Assembly: GCA_002722525.1 (NCBI GenBank)
Contig: PBMJ01000010.1
Location: 38,355-46,655, forward strand
Length of the DNA stretch: 8,301 nucleotides
DNA from: Acidimicrobiaceae bacterium
GTDB lineage: Bacteria > Actinomycetota > Acidimicrobiia > Acidimicrobiales > UBA8592
Direction of reading: 5' to 3'
The notes beneath the pieces were generated by a model. That model was given only the letters and a program-made list of their open reading frames with translations. It was not told the origin of the DNA and made no database searches. The stretch's first letter is position 1, and the number at the start of each line of letters is the position of its first letter. This document shows, piece after piece, positions 6,949 to 8,301 of this stretch. The position numbers and the translations under genes were made by a program.

Positions 6949-7028
6949 GGATTCTGAGCTAAATGCGACAGGTCGAATAGCCGATAAAATGGCATTCCAA
7001 CCCTTGAACCTCATTTTAACGATGGGGT

Positions 7029-7068
7029 AGAGAAGGCGCCACCTCGGTGGCGCCTTCTCTTTTAATTT
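7029..7068 (+). terminator. Strong Rho-independent terminator, U-tail on + strand, possibly bidirectional
   Basis: Perfect 15-bp inverted repeat (7029-7043 AGAGAAGGCGCCACC against 7046-7060) with a 2-nt centre, effectively a 14-bp stem with a CTCG loop. On the + strand it is followed by TTTAATTT. On the - strand it begins 11 nt after the stop of the Beta_propel gene but is not followed by a U-run. It may therefore terminate that gene only as a U-less hairpin, while acting classically on + strand transcripts coming from serA or from an unseen small RNA. Confidence 0.85.
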
Positions 7069-7071
7069 CTT

Positions 7072-8301
7072 CTAGTCAAGAGTGACTACTGATGTAGTTT
7101 CCAGCCCGTAGAGTAAGTTTGATTGGAGTTGGCCCCAACTCATAGTCCAAAGAACATCGTTAATTATGAGGCTTCGTTGGATCTGTAAGTTCCAATCGAA
7201 AGGCTGGACCCAGCATTCTTCAATACGGTCACCATCTACAGCTCCAATTTCTACAAGAACTGCATTGATTTCTTCACTTTCTCCACCGAACCAATTATCT
7301 AGTTCAGATAGGGGAATTGATTCGCACCAAGAGTCCTCATATCCTCCGGTATCAGTAGCGCTACAGAGTTGGTAGTAGCTGCTGGAATTTTCGATCCAAA
7401 ATTCAATCTCTGTCCCTTCAAATTCATCAGCTGTGAGTTCACGGCAGTCACTTACTGGTCCCGTCAATTCGGTCTTATGGGTAATTTCACCTACATAGGA
7501 AATCTTCCCTTCGCCTATCTCGAGAAGTACAGCTCCGTTGACGTTTCCTGACCAGCTTTGCACGGGAAGTATTATCGTCTGCCCGTAAATCTGGAAGGCT
7601 CGGTGATCCCATTCAGCTGGTGAGTTAGCGTCATTCATTGTCCATGTTGCTGTTTCTCGGGGGTCTGTTTTATCAGAAACGTCAAACAGGCTCACCTTTA
7701 GACCCAGAACACGTCCTTCATCGGTAGCGCTCTGTCCAATGCCTACTACGTAGTTTTCATCAATTGGATGTAGGTAAGTTGAAAATCCTGGAATCTTTAA
7801 CTCTCCGACTACCTCGGGGTTAGTTGGATCGCTTAGGTCTAAGACATAGAAAGGGTCGATTTGTCGGAAAGTAACGGCAAAACCGATGTCGTCCAAAAGG
7901 CGAGCAGAGTACAGTGATTCTCCTTTCCCTAGTCCACCGACTTGCCCGACCTTCTTTAGAGTACTTTCTTGCTCTTCAAAGACAACCAATTGGCTTTCGC
8001 TAAGATTTCGTTCATCCCACGGCGACCCAGTAGTGGTAATAATCCGAAGATATCCGTCATGTTCATCCATGGAGAACTGATTCAATAGTGATCCTTGCAC
8101 TATTCCCGAAGCTGTATATTGTGCCGGAGTTTCAGTGCTGATACTAAAGGCATGAATATCCGTTGAATATGATTCAGACCATTCATTGAAGTCTTCTTCG
8201 GAGATTTCGGCTTCCACCCATTTGGTAGTAGCAACATAGAAACGGTTTAACGAAGAGTAGACGGTTTGTCCACTTGCAAGGACGCCAACGCCACTGCCTT
8301 C
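7072..8301 (-). CDS. Secreted/extracytoplasmic Beta_propel-family protein (PF09826-like), 5'-truncated by window edge
   Basis: 409 visible residues of a protein of the Beta_propel family, described as secreted or membrane-anchored proteins with a C-terminal beta-propeller. Biochemical function is unknown. Diagnostic stretches are SGQTVYSSLNRFYVAT near the visible start, FYVLDLSDPTNPEVVGELK (151-169), YVVGIGQ (184-190), LGLKVSLFDVSD (199-210) and EWDHRAF (230-236), all in family order. The reading frame stays open through base 8301, and the residues upstream of the GTG at 8217 match the family, so that GTG is not the start; the N-terminus, with any signal peptide, is outside. The protein is strongly acidic. 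Four cysteines (C286, C313, C326, C363) cluster in an acidic C-terminal insertion, consistent with disulfides outside the cytoplasm. The gene ends in LD and TAG, 11 nt before a strong hairpin. Alternative: a generic WD40-like propeller, less likely. Confidence 0.85.
   Translation of the reverse strand, partial: EGSGVGVLASGQTVYSSLNRFYVATTKWVEAEISEEDFNEWSESYSTDIHAFSISTETPAQYTASGIVQGSLLNQFSMDEHDGYLRIITTTGSPWDERNLSESQLVVFEEQESTLKKVGQVGGLGKGESLYSARLLDDIGFAVTFRQIDPFYVLDLSDPTNPEVVGELKIPGFSTYLHPIDENYVVGIGQSATDEGRVLGLKVSLFDVSDKTDPRETATWTMNDANSPAEWDHRAFQIYGQTIILPVQSWSGNVNGAVLLEIGEGKISYVGEITHKTELTGPVSDCRELTADEFEGTEIEFWIENSSSYYQLCSATDTGGYEDSWCESIPLSELDNWFGGESEEINAVLVEIGAVDGDRIEECWVQPFDWNLQIQRSLIINDVLWTMSWGQLQSNLLYGLETTSVVTLD

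Noticed and set aside
6932..7028. tRNA or known riboswitch in the intergenic gap
   Set aside because: GGTTCAA on the - strand resembles a T-loop, but no flanking T-stem, anticodon arm or acceptor stem forms, and no riboswitch core was recognised.
8215..8217. GTG as the start of the Beta_propel gene
   Set aside because: The frame stays open to 8301, and the 28 upstream residues, including SLNRFYVAT, match the family.

Overview
The window is ordinary-density bacterial chromosome with short intergenic gaps and about 45% GC by eye. It holds five complete protein genes and two that run off the ends. Several features point to an actinobacterium, plausibly a marine Acidimicrobiia-type lineage: a long SerA of the ASB-plus-ACT type, a secreted 'Beta_propel' (PF09826-like) protein, a small membrane-anchored protein ending in a 'sunset' domain, and a possible leaderless promoter. 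This taxonomic reading is inference from protein families; there is no rRNA or other marker here. I see no mobile element, CRISPR array, tRNA or rRNA.

Left block (1-2809, + strand): the C-terminal three quarters of a class I PLP aminotransferase of the aspartate-aminotransferase type, followed 4 nt later by an S9-family prolyl-oligopeptidase-like or acylaminoacyl-peptidase. They are probably co-transcribed. The peptidase converges on the next block with only 10 bp between the stops.

Middle block (2820-4840, - strand): a two-gene unit of an amidohydrolase-2 metal enzyme followed by a double-hotdog acyl-CoA thioesterase-like protein. Its upstream region (4841-4962) is shared with the divergent serA gene. 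It carries a perfect 7-3-7 palindrome overlapping a TATACT -10-like box, plus a second 7-5-7 hairpin in the predicted leader of the amidohydrolase. A GTG start at 4840 with a well-placed Shine-Dalgarno is preferred over the longer TTG start.

serA (4963-6528, + strand) encodes a full-length D-3-phosphoglycerate dehydrogenase, the first committed step of serine synthesis. It converges with a small - strand gene (6542-6931) for a one-TM protein with a C-terminal sunset domain.

Right block: a 140-bp gap (6932-7071) contains a very strong GC-rich terminator hairpin (15-bp perfect arms). Its U-rich tail lies on the + strand, although both flanking genes are on the - strand. Beyond it a Beta_propel protein (7072-8301, - strand) runs off the right edge.

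No multi-gene novel system is evident. The parts most worth checking are the divergent regulatory region, the oddly oriented terminator with a possible antisense or small RNA, the sunset-domain protein, and the uncharacterised amidohydrolase/thioesterase pair.
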